Source: Clostridium sp. UBA2485 (GTDB taxonomy: Bacteria; Bacillota; Clostridia; Clostridiales; Clostridiaceae). Taken from it: DNA of 10,041 nucleotides. This document shows positions 1 through 6,688 of this stretch, in pieces. Position 1 is the stretch's first letter; each line of letters starts with the position of its first letter. Both the position numbers and the translations under genes were made by a program. The notes below the pieces were generated by a model, which saw only the letters and a list, made by a program, of their open reading frames with translations, was not told the origin of the DNA and did not search any database. The stretch is from contig NZ_DDOV01000062.1 of NCBI RefSeq assembly GCF_002341865.1, positions 91,558-101,598 of the forward strand, given 5' to 3'.

Positions 1-26
1 TTGTCAATTGTCCATTCTCAATCTTC
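1..26. repeat. End fragment of a MITE-like repeat
   Basis: The first 16 bases of the window are identical to 4364-4379, the inner part of the right terminal inverted repeat of the element at 4141-4399. The match continues with one mismatch to about base 22 and then fades. The window therefore seems to open at, or just inside, the end of a second copy of the same dispersed repeat. The rest of that copy, if present, lies outside the window. Bases 27-134 hold no gene or clear terminator that I can see. Confidence 0.55.
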
Positions 27-134
27 CATTGATTAAAGTTGTAAATTAAAATATTTAAAGGTAGCCACATTTAGCTATAAATTAAATTTTAAGGTAGTTT
101 ATCTATATAGTAAGTATATATGTTAATATTTTAA

Positions 135-692
135 TTAAGCTAAATTCTTATTATTCATAAACTCTTCAATAGGTATTATCTCATCCACAAACATTCTATG
201 AGTATGATTAATATACGAAAGTTTTATAATATCTTTATCTATAATTTTTCCATTGTTCATATAATCGCCAAAATCATATAATAATAGTGCAACCATATTA
301 TTATTTAAGCATATATCATATAAAGAATTTGAAAGATCTTTAAATAATAATTTACTACTTGAATTGATTATACTTTTTACATCAATTATAAACCTTACAT
401 CGGAAAATCCACTTTCAACCTTATTATCCCTATATCGTGCTAAAAACTCTTTTATTACCTCAAAATCACTATTTAATACTATATTTTCTATAGCTCCATT
501 ACATATCATCAATTTCTCTGTATCATCTAAAAATTTATATAAGAGATTATAGAGTCTATCTTCAATATTTAAATAAACATATACATTATCCTTAATGCAA
601 CCCTTTATGTATTTATATATATTTATAACCATATGATCATCTCCATAATAATAAAAGGCTATATTTTTACCTAGTTTATTTATACTACTCAT
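135..692 (-). CDS. MEDS-like sensory domain protein (DcmR type)
   Basis: A 185-residue soluble protein without signal peptide or membrane segment. The layout resembles the MEDS domain found in DcmR-type regulators and in some histidine-kinase-associated sensors: an early FYYYGDDHMVINIYKYI segment (about residues 13-27), a central GFSDVRFIIDVKS segment (about 95-107), a hydrophobic MVALLLYDFGDYM strand (about 133-145), and a late HTHRMFVDEIIPIEEF segment (about 162-177). MEDS domains are thought to sense small molecules; no ligand or DNA-binding domain is visible here, so it would be a stand-alone sensor or partner protein. An AAGGAGA ribosome binding site at 701-707 lies 8 bases before the ATG and supports this start. 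The gene diverges from asnB across a 389-bp gap. The family call rests on pattern resemblance only; a plain hypothetical protein remains possible. Confidence 0.6.
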   Translation of the reverse strand: MSSINKLGKNIAFYYYGDDHMVINIYKYIKGCIKDNVYVYLNIEDRLYNLLYKFLDDTEKLMICNGAIENIVLNSDFEVIKEFLARYRDNKVESGFSDVRFIIDVKSIINSSSKLLFKDLSNSLYDICLNNNMVALLLYDFGDYMNNGKIIDKDIIKLSYINHTHRMFVDEIIPIEEFMNNKNLA

Positions 693-1081
693 TATATCTC
701 TCTCCTTAAATTGTTGTGATATTTTTACAATAAAGATATTCTACCATTTAATGGAATTACCTTCTTTTTCCATATTTTTTCTTTTTTTAAAATATGACAA
801 AATAATTTTTTATATTAATACTTTATGTAAGTAAAAGTTAATATATATCTACATATGTAATTTCATTTATTTTTTCTTAAAATATGTCTAATCTTAATTT
901 TTTTTATAACTATTCTATAAATAACTGTGTTATACTATAATTTATGTGAATAAAATTATTTATGAAAGTTAAAATACATAATAGTGAAGACATTTTATAT
1001 ATTGACCAGTTTTTTTCATTAAGATAAAATAAAAAAATAAGAGTAAAATATTATAAAATTCATCACTAAGGAGGAAGTAAC
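693..1081. other. Divergent intergenic region, MEDS-like gene / asnB
   Basis: This 389-bp extremely AT-rich gap separates the divergent MEDS-like gene and asnB. It holds the two ribosome binding sites (701-707 minus, 1068-1074 plus) and a good plus-strand promoter at 1002-1030. I see no T-box antiterminator motif, no riboswitch-like GC-rich structure, and no small ORF with a convincing ribosome binding site. A TATAAT at 936-941 lacks a matching -35 box. No clear promoter could be assigned to the minus-strand gene. Confidence 0.5.
1002..1030 (+). promoter_or_regulatory. Predicted sigma-A promoter of asnB
   Basis: A -35 box TTGACC (1002-1007) and a -10 box TAAAAT (1025-1030) each have one mismatch to consensus and are 17 bases apart. 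Transcription would start near 1037, giving a leader of about 45 nucleotides that ends in the AAGGAGG ribosome binding site at 1068-1074. The leader is too short for a T-box or riboswitch, so any control is more likely at initiation. Confidence 0.55.
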
Positions 1082-2983
1082 ATGTGTGGATTTGTAACAT
1101 TTTTTAGTAATACGCCAATGAATGTTGAAACTAAGGATGCGTTAACTCCAATGACAGCATCTATTATTCATAGAGGACCAAATCAAGATGGAGAATATGT
1201 TGATGACCATGTTTATTTAGGTTTTAGAAGGCTAAGCATTCTTGATTTAGCAAATGGAAGACAACCTTATAGTCATGAAAATGGTCAATACGAATTAGTG
1301 TTCAATGGTGAAATATATAATTATTTAGAATTAAGAGAAGAATTAATAAAAGAAGGATATGAATTTAATACTAATTCAGAAATTGAAGTTATAGCAACCC
1401 TTTATAAACATTATGGTGAAAGCTTTGTAAGTAAATTACGAGGTATGTTTTCATTTATAATTTGGGATAAAACTAAAAATGTATTTTTTGGTGCAAGAGA
1501 TCAGTTTGGAATAAAGCCTTTCTATTATATAGAAAATGATAATGGATTATATATTGCCTCTGAACTTAAAAGCTTCTATTCAAATAAAGATACTACTTAT
1601 AAAAAAATTGATGAAGAATCTCTTCACAACTATTTGACTTTTCAATTCGTGCCTGAACCAAACACTATGCTAGAGGATGTTAAAATTTTAAAACCAGGTC
1701 ATACAATAAGAAAAGAACTAGGAAAAAAACATGAAATAAGCCAATATTATTCAATGCAATTCAATCCAACTCCAATGCCAAAAGATGAAAGAATGAAGGA
1801 AATAAGAGATGTATTAGAGAAATCTGTTGAGCTTCATATGCAATCAGAAGTACCTGTAGCAACCTTTTTATCTGGTGGTATAGATTCTACTGTAGTAACT
1901 GCTCTTGCTAAAAAATTTAAACCTGATATTAAAACCTTCACTATAGGTTTTGATAGAGAAGGATATACTGAAATTGATTTAGCTAAAGAAACTGCCGATA
2001 AACTAGGAGTTGAAAATATAAGTAAAATTATTACAGCAGAAGAGTTTGCTAATGAAATACCTAAAATTATCTGGCATATGGACTCTCCAGTAGCAGATCC
2101 TGCTGCAATTCCTCTTTACTTTATAGCAAAGGAAGCTAGTAAACATGTAACTGTTATATTATCCGGTGAAGGTTCTGATGAGGTTTTTGGTGGATATACT
2201 ATATACCATGAACCCCTATCATTAAAAATGTTTGACTATATTCCTAATGGTGCTAAAAAGCTATTAAAATCTATGTCTTCTAAAATGTCAGAAGGCACAA
2301 GAGGAAAGAGTTTTTTAGAAAGAGGATGTACTCCAATTTCAGAACGTTATGTTGGAAACGCTAAAATATTTGTAGATCCTGAAAAACCAGATATACTAAG
2401 AAAATATAATAGTAAATATACCTACCCAAGAGCAATGAAAGATATCTATGAAAGAGCGAAAAATTATGATGAAGTAACCCAAATGCAATATGTTGACTTT
2501 AATACTTGGCTTACTGGAGATATATTAGTTAAAGCTGATAGAATGACAATGGCTCACTCTTTAGAACTAAGAGTACCATTTTTAGATAAAGAAGTATTTA
2601 ACGTTGCTTCAAAATTAACTTTAGATGAAAAAATTAATGGTCATGTAACTAAATATATGTTAAGAGAAGCTTATAAATCAGAGCTTCCTATGCTTAGTGC
2701 TATAGATAGAAAAAAATTAGGTTATCCAGTACCTATTCGTCTATGGCTAAAAGATGAACTTTATGATTGGGCTGTTAATATAGTAAAACAAAGTAATGCT
2801 GATGAATTTATAAATAAAAAAGCAGTTCTAGATCTTATTGAAGAACACAGAAGAGGACCATTTGATAGAAGTAGAAAAATATGGACTATTCTTGTATTTT
2901 TAATATGGCATAGAGTTTTCATTGAAAATACTGCTTCTTATGATTTTCACAAAGAAATAGCTTTAGATAAAGTAACTAAATAA
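1082..2983 (+). CDS. asnB: Asparagine synthase (glutamine-hydrolysing)
   Basis: AsnB makes asparagine from aspartate, ATP and glutamine in the cytoplasm. The 633-residue protein has both domains. The N-terminal class II glutamine amidotransferase domain (about 2-210) starts with the catalytic Cys2 exposed after Met removal (MCGF), with HRGP at 30-33 and NGEIYN at 75-80. The C-terminal ATP-pyrophosphatase synthase domain (about 235-600) has the PP-loop SGGIDS at 264-269, SGEGSDEVFGGY at 361-372, and KADRMTMAHSLELRVPFLD near 484-502. Length is normal for the family and nothing is missing. AAGGAGG at 1068-1074, 7 bases before the ATG, and the need for Cys2 fix the start. It is flanked by its own promoter and a strong terminator, so it is probably monocistronic. 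Some family members amidate other acceptors (antibiotic or cell-wall precursors), but no such partner genes lie here. Confidence 0.96.
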   Translation: MCGFVTFFSNTPMNVETKDALTPMTASIIHRGPNQDGEYVDDHVYLGFRRLSILDLANGRQPYSHENGQYELVFNGEIYNYLELREELIKEGYEFNTNSEIEVIATLYKHYGESFVSKLRGMFSFIIWDKTKNVFFGARDQFGIKPFYYIENDNGLYIASELKSFYSNKDTTYKKIDEESLHNYLTFQFVPEPNTMLEDVKILKPGHTIRKELGKKHEISQYYSMQFNPTPMPKDERMKEIRDVLEKSVELHMQSEVPVATFLSGGIDSTVVTALAKKFKPDIKTFTIGFDREGYTEIDLAKETADKLGVENISKIITAEEFANEIPKIIWHMDSPVADPAAIPLYFIAKEASKHVTVILSGEGSDEVFGGYTIYHEPLSLKMFDYIPNGAKKLLKSMSSKMSEGTRGKSFLERGCTPISERYVGNAKIFVDPEKPDILRKYNSKYTYPRAMKDIYERAKNYDEVTQMQYVDFNTWLTGDILVKADRMTMAHSLELRVPFLDKEVFNVASKLTLDEKINGHVTKYMLREAYKSELPMLSAIDRKKLGYPVPIRLWLKDELYDWAVNIVKQSNADEFINKKAVLDLIEEHRRGPFDRSRKIWTILVFLIWHRVFIENTASYDFHKEIALDKVTK

Positions 2984-3014
2984 AAAGGTCGTGACTTTAA
3001 GTCACGACTTTTTT
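2984..3014. terminator. Bidirectional terminator between asnB and the OYE gene
   Basis: A perfect 9-bp stem (2988-2996 with 3000-3008) with a 3-base loop is followed on plus by six T (3009-3014). On minus it is followed by five T (complement of 2982-2986). It starts right after the asnB stop and lies about 50 bases past the end of the convergent oxidoreductase gene, so it can end transcription from both sides. Confidence 0.93.
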
Positions 3015-3066
3015 CTATTAATAATATAGCATCTTAATTAAATAATTTATATATATTTCTAAAACT

Positions 3067-4119
3067 TTATTTATGAAGTATGCAAGTCTTTCCTACAGAC
3101 ATACAGTTACCACAATATAAACATTTAGGTTTAGCTCTATCCCCTGATGCCCACCTATTTATAAGATCAGGTTCACAAATTAATGGTCTAGACATTGAAA
3201 AGCATTCTATTTTACTATTATTAAGTATATCTTCCATAGTATCTAAGTTATTATTTTTACAAACTAGCATTACTTTACAATTTACATTATCTGCTATAAT
3301 TTTGCCATAATCTCTAAAAACAGAATCTCTATAACTTATTTCATCACTATTATAATTACCACTGCCACTTACTTCTATCCCATCAATTCCTCTTTTATCT
3401 AACTCATAACAAACATATTTACATTCTTCAAAGGTAGCACCATCATCAAAATCACTACAATTTATTTTTATAGTAACTGTAAATTCACTTCCAACTACTT
3501 TTCTTATTTCATCATATACTTCTAATATTATTCTTCCTCTATTTTCAACATTTCCACCATATTCATCAGTTCTTCTATTATAATAAGGACTTAAAAATTG
3601 AGATAATAGATATCCATGAGCTCCATGTATTTGAACTCCATCAAGACCAGACTTTTTAACTCTTAATGCAGCTTCACTAAAAGCTTTTTTCAATAGTTCT
3701 ATATCCTCTATAGTCATTTCTTTAGGAGTAACTTTAGTAATTTTATTTTCTATAGCTGAAGGTCCTAGTATTTCTCTGTTTTCCACTTCAAAACTACTCA
3801 GAGAACCACCATACACTATTTGCTGAATATATTTGCAATCATATTTGTGAACTATTTTCCCCAGTATTTTGTAATCCTCAATAAAGGAGTCATCATAAAT
3901 TCCTAACATTTTAGGAGAAGGTTGTTCATCTTTAGTTACATAAGCATAACTACCAATAATAAGGCCTACTCCCCCTTTAGCTAAGTTCTCATAGATATTA
4001 TAAATTTCATCGTTTAAATGACCATCATTCTTTGCTCTTCTTTCATAAGTTGCAGAACGAACAAATCTGTTTTTTAAAAATAATTTTCCCATAGTAGCAT
4101 TATCAAATAAACTTTTCAT
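3067..4119 (-). CDS. NADH:flavin oxidoreductase, old yellow enzyme family
   Basis: A single-domain, 350-residue FMN-dependent TIM-barrel ene-reductase of the old yellow enzyme family, expected to reduce activated C=C bonds with NAD(P)H in the cytoplasm. It shows the usual opening (LFLKNRFVRSAT, about 13-24), the family signature GVQIHGAHGYLLSQFLSPYYN with active-site His at about 165 and 168, the RRTDEYGGNVENR segment (about 182-194), and the late SMSRPLICEPDL phosphate-binding region (about 307-318). The C-terminus carries four close cysteines, C-x2-C-x2-C-x6-C, in the last 20 residues. Larger relatives (2,4-dienoyl-CoA and 2-enoate reductases) bind a 4Fe-4S cluster at that place, but their spacing differs and their C-terminal FAD/NAD domains are absent here. 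An AGGGGGAT ribosome binding site (around 4124-4131) supports the start. The MITE-like element begins only 21 bases upstream of the ATG, so the promoter must lie in or beyond it. The physiological substrate cannot be told from sequence. Confidence 0.92.
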   Translation of the reverse strand: MKSLFDNATMGKLFLKNRFVRSATYERRAKNDGHLNDEIYNIYENLAKGGVGLIIGSYAYVTKDEQPSPKMLGIYDDSFIEDYKILGKIVHKYDCKYIQQIVYGGSLSSFEVENREILGPSAIENKITKVTPKEMTIEDIELLKKAFSEAALRVKKSGLDGVQIHGAHGYLLSQFLSPYYNRRTDEYGGNVENRGRIILEVYDEIRKVVGSEFTVTIKINCSDFDDGATFEECKYVCYELDKRGIDGIEVSGSGNYNSDEISYRDSVFRDYGKIIADNVNCKVMLVCKNNNLDTMEDILNNSKIECFSMSRPLICEPDLINRWASGDRAKPKCLYCGNCMSVGKTCILHK

Positions 4120-4140
4120 CTAAATCCCCCTATTATAGAT

Positions 4141-4399
4141 TTATATAATCGAGAATTGATTATTGACAATGAACAAGTTATTTCAATTCACAATTCACAA
4201 TGCAAAATTCACAATTATGGATATTTCTCAGCAGAAACTGAGAAATTTAGACTTTATCTTTTTTCAAGTTACAAAGTGACTTTTTTAAGAAACTAGCAAT
4301 TACATTGCTAGTGAAAAAGTTTATTAAAGAAATTATTTTGATTAAAAATAATTTCCACCATAATTGTCAATTGTCCATTTTCAATTCTCAATTGTATAA
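4141..4399. mobile_element. MITE-like element with terminal inverted repeats
   Basis: About 259 bp without coding capacity. The outer 36 bases on each side (4141-4176 and 4364-4399) are inverted repeats of each other at 29 of 36 positions. Inside are three close copies of ATTCACAA (about 4186-4215) and four hairpins: 4223-4231/4238-4246 (perfect 9 bp); 4266-4272/4276-4282 (7 bp with one wobble); 4292-4300/4304-4312 (perfect 9 bp); and 4329-4339/4345-4355 (perfect 11 bp). TATTATA at 4131-4137 and 4400-4406 may be a target duplication, but the left copy is three bases away from the repeat end and the sequence is AT-rich. Short inverted-repeat ends plus no transposase fit a non-autonomous MITE; a structured RNA carried by a repeat is the alternative. 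Part of another copy opens the window. Confidence 0.7.
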
Positions 4400-4855
4400 T
4401 ATTATATCCTTTTCATTTAGCCAATTTATTAGATACTCAATAAATCTCATATCTTTATAATCATAATATTCTTCAATAATATCATGATTAATTAATTCCA
4501 TATTAAATTTATGTTCACTTTCTCCAATTAATGATAATAGTTTAATTTTAAGCATTTCATTATTGATATTTGAAGCAAAATCTATCATCACCTCATTGGC
4601 AAACTCACTTTCAATTAATGGTATATATATGTATTTATCTTTATTATTATGTATTTCTCTTGCTTCTTCCAATAAAATTATTTGCCACTCTTCTAATTGA
4701 TATAATTCTGTATTCTTCTCAATAGACTCCATAATATCTTTAGGAATATAACTTATATCACCATTTTCTATATTTATAAAACTTTGGCCTGTCCCTCTTG
4801 TATCAAAAGAACTCAATTCTAATAACAATTCCATATCAATACTTAATTTTTTCAT
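4388..4855 (-). CDS. UPF0158 family protein
   Basis: A 155-residue acidic soluble protein of unknown function. It fits the UPF0158 family: a short N-terminal part with an INIENGDISYIP strand pair (about 27-38), then YIYIPLIESEFANEVMIDF (about 75-93), SEHKFNMELIN (about 113-123), EEYYDYKDMRFIEYLINWLNE (about 128-148) and a closing hydrophobic strand. The ATG is preceded by a modest GAGGT ribosome binding site near 4861-4865. The last three codons and the TGA stop (4388-4399) lie inside the right terminal repeat of the MITE-like element, so the natural C-terminus may have been changed by the insertion; the family core looks complete. A perfect 20-bp palindrome at 4897-4916 lies upstream. No function should be assigned. 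Confidence 0.78.
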   Translation of the reverse strand: MKKLSIDMELLLELSSFDTRGTGQSFINIENGDISYIPKDIMESIEKNTELYQLEEWQIILLEEAREIHNNKDKYIYIPLIESEFANEVMIDFASNINNEMLKIKLLSLIGESEHKFNMELINHDIIEEYYDYKDMRFIEYLINWLNEKDIILYN

Positions 4856-4896
4856 TATTACCTCTTTTTTCAGTATAAAACCACTATTAACAATTT

Positions 4897-4916
4897 ATTG
4901 AAATTTAAATTTCAAT
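4897..4916. promoter_or_regulatory. 20-bp perfect palindrome, possible operator
   Basis: A perfect 10+10 inverted repeat with no spacer, centred at 4906/4907, lies 41 bases before the start of the UPF0158 gene. A minus-strand TATAAT (4921-4926) sits just upstream of it, though its -35 region is poor. A repressor site over the transcription start would fit. Because the sequence is nearly all A/T, chance cannot be excluded. Confidence 0.3.
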
Positions 4917-5101
4917 TCATATTATATCATATAAAAATATAGATTAAAAATATAACATAAGAAAAATAATTGAAGTAAAAAAATAAAATATCTAATCAAA
5001 TAAAATGAATATAACACTAATCATTTATTTTCTAAGAATGCTTAAAGGAATACATATAAATATATAGAATAATACATAATAAAATTAAGGGGGGCTGCAT
5101 T

Positions 5102-5878
5102 ATGAATGAAGTTATTAAAACCATCAATGAACGTGTATCATTAAGAAAATACGAAGATAAAAAAATATCAGAAGATCACTTAGATATTATATTAAATTCT
5201 TCTATGAGAGCACCAACTGCTGGAAATATGATGCTATATTCTATTTTAACTATCGAAAGTGAGGATACTAAGAAGAAGCTTAGTATAAGTTGTGATAATC
5301 AACCATTTATTGCTAAAGCTCCATTAATTCTTATTTTTTTAGCCGATTTTCACAGGACCTACAGATATTTTCATATTAGTAAAGTTAAAGATTATTGTAT
5401 TAAAAACAATAAAAAATATAGGCTTCCTTCCGAAGGAGATTTATTTTTAGCAATTAACGATGCAATTATTGCAGCCCAAAATGCTGTTATATCTGCAGAA
5501 TCTTTAGGAATTGGTTCTTGTTATATTGGTGATATTATGGAGAATTATGAGTTTCATAAAGAACTATTAAATCTCCCAGATTATACTTTCCCAATATGTA
5601 TGTTGACCTTAGGATACTATCCCCAAGATACGAAAAAAATATATCGTAAAAGATTTGATAAAAAATATACAGTATATAGTGAAAAATATGCTGATTTAAC
5701 TGATGACGATATTAAAGAGTGCTACAAAGGATGGGATAAAAACTTTATGCCAAATAATCCTTACAATGGGGAAAATACAGGACAAGTACTCTATGCTCGT
5801 AAAACTGGTGGAGATTTTTCTCTTGAAATGACCCGCTCTGTTCGTGAAGCATTAAAAAAATGGAATGGAGAAATTTAA
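5102..5878 (+). CDS. Nitroreductase family protein (FMN-dependent)
   Basis: A 258-residue cytoplasmic NAD(P)H:FMN oxidoreductase of the nitroreductase superfamily, with a longer C-terminus like the NfsA/NfrA-type flavin reductases. Visible motifs are the FMN-phosphate segment RVSLRKY (about 11-17), RAPTAGNMM (about 36-44), NDAIIAAQNAVISAESLGIG (119-138) leading to GSCYIGD (about 138-144), and LTLGYYP (about 168-174). The tail of about 60 residues ends in SLEMTRSVREALKKW, typical of the long subgroup. A strong AAGGGGGG ribosome binding site at 5088-5095 stands 6 bases before the ATG. A weak promoter (TTAAAG 5042-5047, TAGAAT 5065-5070) may serve it. The substrate is unknown (nitroaromatics, quinones and flavins are typical). 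Only AT-rich hairpins and a T-run (5891-5900) follow the stop, so read-through into the ECF gene is possible. Confidence 0.92.
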   Translation: MNEVIKTINERVSLRKYEDKKISEDHLDIILNSSMRAPTAGNMMLYSILTIESEDTKKKLSISCDNQPFIAKAPLILIFLADFHRTYRYFHISKVKDYCIKNNKKYRLPSEGDLFLAINDAIIAAQNAVISAESLGIGSCYIGDIMENYEFHKELLNLPDYTFPICMLTLGYYPQDTKKIYRKRFDKKYTVYSEKYADLTDDDIKECYKGWDKNFMPNNPYNGENTGQVLYARKTGGDFSLEMTRSVREALKKWNGEI

Positions 5879-5887
5879 TATTATATA

Positions 5888-5915
5888 TTGATTTTTTTTT
5901 ATCAAGTGATAAAAT
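5888..5915 (+). promoter_or_regulatory. Possible promoter of the ECF transporter gene
   Basis: TTGATT (5888-5893) and TAAAAT (5910-5915) are 16 bases apart and would start transcription near 5922. That start would coincide with the first base of the structured leader at 5923. The run of T between the boxes lowers confidence, since it may instead be the tail of a weak nitroreductase terminator. Confidence 0.38.
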
Positions 5916-5922
5916 ACTATTG

Positions 5923-5976
5923 TCGGTATTCTTCGGAAACTGAACTAGTCTAATAATTTTTTTAATTAGACCCGAA
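5923..5976 (+). promoter_or_regulatory. Structured 5' leader of the ECF transporter gene
   Basis: Two hairpins lie in the leader. The first (5923-5943) is an 8-bp stem with one bulged A and one G-T pair, closed by a UUCG tetraloop. The second pairs 5948-5954 with 5965-5971 across a 10-base loop. The tetraloop side TTCGG (5932-5936) can also pair with CCGAA at 5972-5976, and AATAC (5913-5917) with GTATT (5926-5930), so alternative folds exist. S components of ECF transporters are often under riboswitches, but I cannot match this to a known class. Confidence 0.4.
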
Positions 5977-6015
5977 TTATATCCTTTTATGGAATAAGAA
6001 TGGGAGGAATTTAAC

Positions 6016-6618
6016 ATGGAAACAAATTTAAATCCAACAACAAGAAAAAAAACAAAATTAACTGTGAGGCAATTAGCTATTGTTGGTATGCTATCAGGAA
6101 TTTCTATTTTTTTAGGAGTTTCTAAATTAGGTTTTATACCGTTACCTACAATGAAAGCTACAATTATGCACGTACCTGTAATTATTGGTGCCATTATTGA
6201 AGGTCCAATCGTTGGAGCATTAATTGGCTTAATTTTTGGTATTTTTAGTATGGTTGATGCTTTTTCAAATCCAACAATAACATCTTTTTTATTCTATAAC
6301 CCAATTATTGCAGTATTACCTAGAATTTTAATAGGTATTGGTAGCTATTACATTTATCACTTATTCAATGTAAAGAAAAATTCTTTAAGGCTTTCAGTAA
6401 CTGCAATTTGTGGTTCACTTATTAATACTTGTGGAGTACTTGGTTTTGCTTACTTATTTTATGCTGAGAAATTATCTCAAGCATTAAATTTAGGGAGTAC
6501 AAAGGCAGCAGGAATATTTTGTGCAACAACTGCCATAGCTAATGGTATTCCTGAAGCAATACTTTCAGCAGTAATAGTAACACCTATTGTTGTATCAGTA
6601 AGAAAATTTAAAAAATAA
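6016..6618 (+). CDS. ECF transporter S component (vitamin uptake)
   Basis: A 200-residue integral membrane protein, the substrate-binding S component of an energy-coupling-factor transporter. After a basic N-terminus (about 1-16, many Lys/Arg) there are about six hydrophobic segments: roughly 18-38, 48-62, 64-82, 94-115, 125-149 and 165-195. The family hallmark is the segment KATIMHVPVIIGAIIEGP (about 47-64) followed by a glycine-rich helix GALIGLIFGIF. This opening resembles the ECF group containing PanT (pantothenate) and RibU (riboflavin); pantothenate-like specificity is my guess. The EcfA/A'/T energising module is not in the window, as expected for group II transporters that share one module. 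GGGAGGAA at 6002-6009 supports the start. A structured leader precedes it and a terminator-like hairpin follows. Confidence 0.9.
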   Translation: METNLNPTTRKKTKLTVRQLAIVGMLSGISIFLGVSKLGFIPLPTMKATIMHVPVIIGAIIEGPIVGALIGLIFGIFSMVDAFSNPTITSFLFYNPIIAVLPRILIGIGSYYIYHLFNVKKNSLRLSVTAICGSLINTCGVLGFAYLFYAEKLSQALNLGSTKAAGIFCATTAIANGIPEAILSAVIVTPIVVSVRKFKK

Positions 6619-6625
6619 ATACCTT

Positions 6626-6662
6626 ACTCCTAGTCAAGTTTTTTACTTTACTAGGAGTTTTT
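6626..6662 (+). terminator. Terminator or attenuator between ECF and P1 peptidase genes
   Basis: A 9-bp perfect stem (6626-6634 with 6650-6658) continues inward, past a C/T mismatch, into a 4-bp stem (6636-6639 with 6645-6648), and ends in a run of five T (6658-6662). It lies 7 bases after the ECF stop and 26 bases before the P1 peptidase start. I see no separate promoter between it and the peptidase gene, so partial read-through may set the peptidase level. Confidence 0.82.
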
Positions 6663-6688
6663 AATATTTATAAAAGGCGGAATGTGTT

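Noticed and set aside
364..552. 62-residue plus-strand open frame
   Set aside because: Antisense to the MEDS-like gene, without a ribosome binding site or recognisable protein features.
1031..1081. T-box or amino-acid riboswitch in front of asnB
   Set aside because: The predicted leader is only about 45 bases and has no T-box or specifier motif.
3080..3310. 76-residue plus-strand open frame
   Set aside because: Antisense to the well-supported oxidoreductase; no start signals.
4132..4137. TATAAT on minus as promoter of the oxidoreductase
   Set aside because: Transcription would start within the ribosome binding site and there is no good -35 box at 4155-4160.
4184..4216. Short ATTCACAA repeats as a CRISPR array
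   Set aside because: Units of 8 bases without spacers of regular length; they are part of the MITE-like element.
5877..5900. Strong terminator after the nitroreductase
   Set aside because: Only a 5-bp A/T stem precedes the T-run; too weak to call as a terminator.
5745..6194. 149-residue minus-strand open frame
   Set aside because: Runs antisense across the end of the nitroreductase, the leader and the start of the ECF gene; low-complexity shadow frame.
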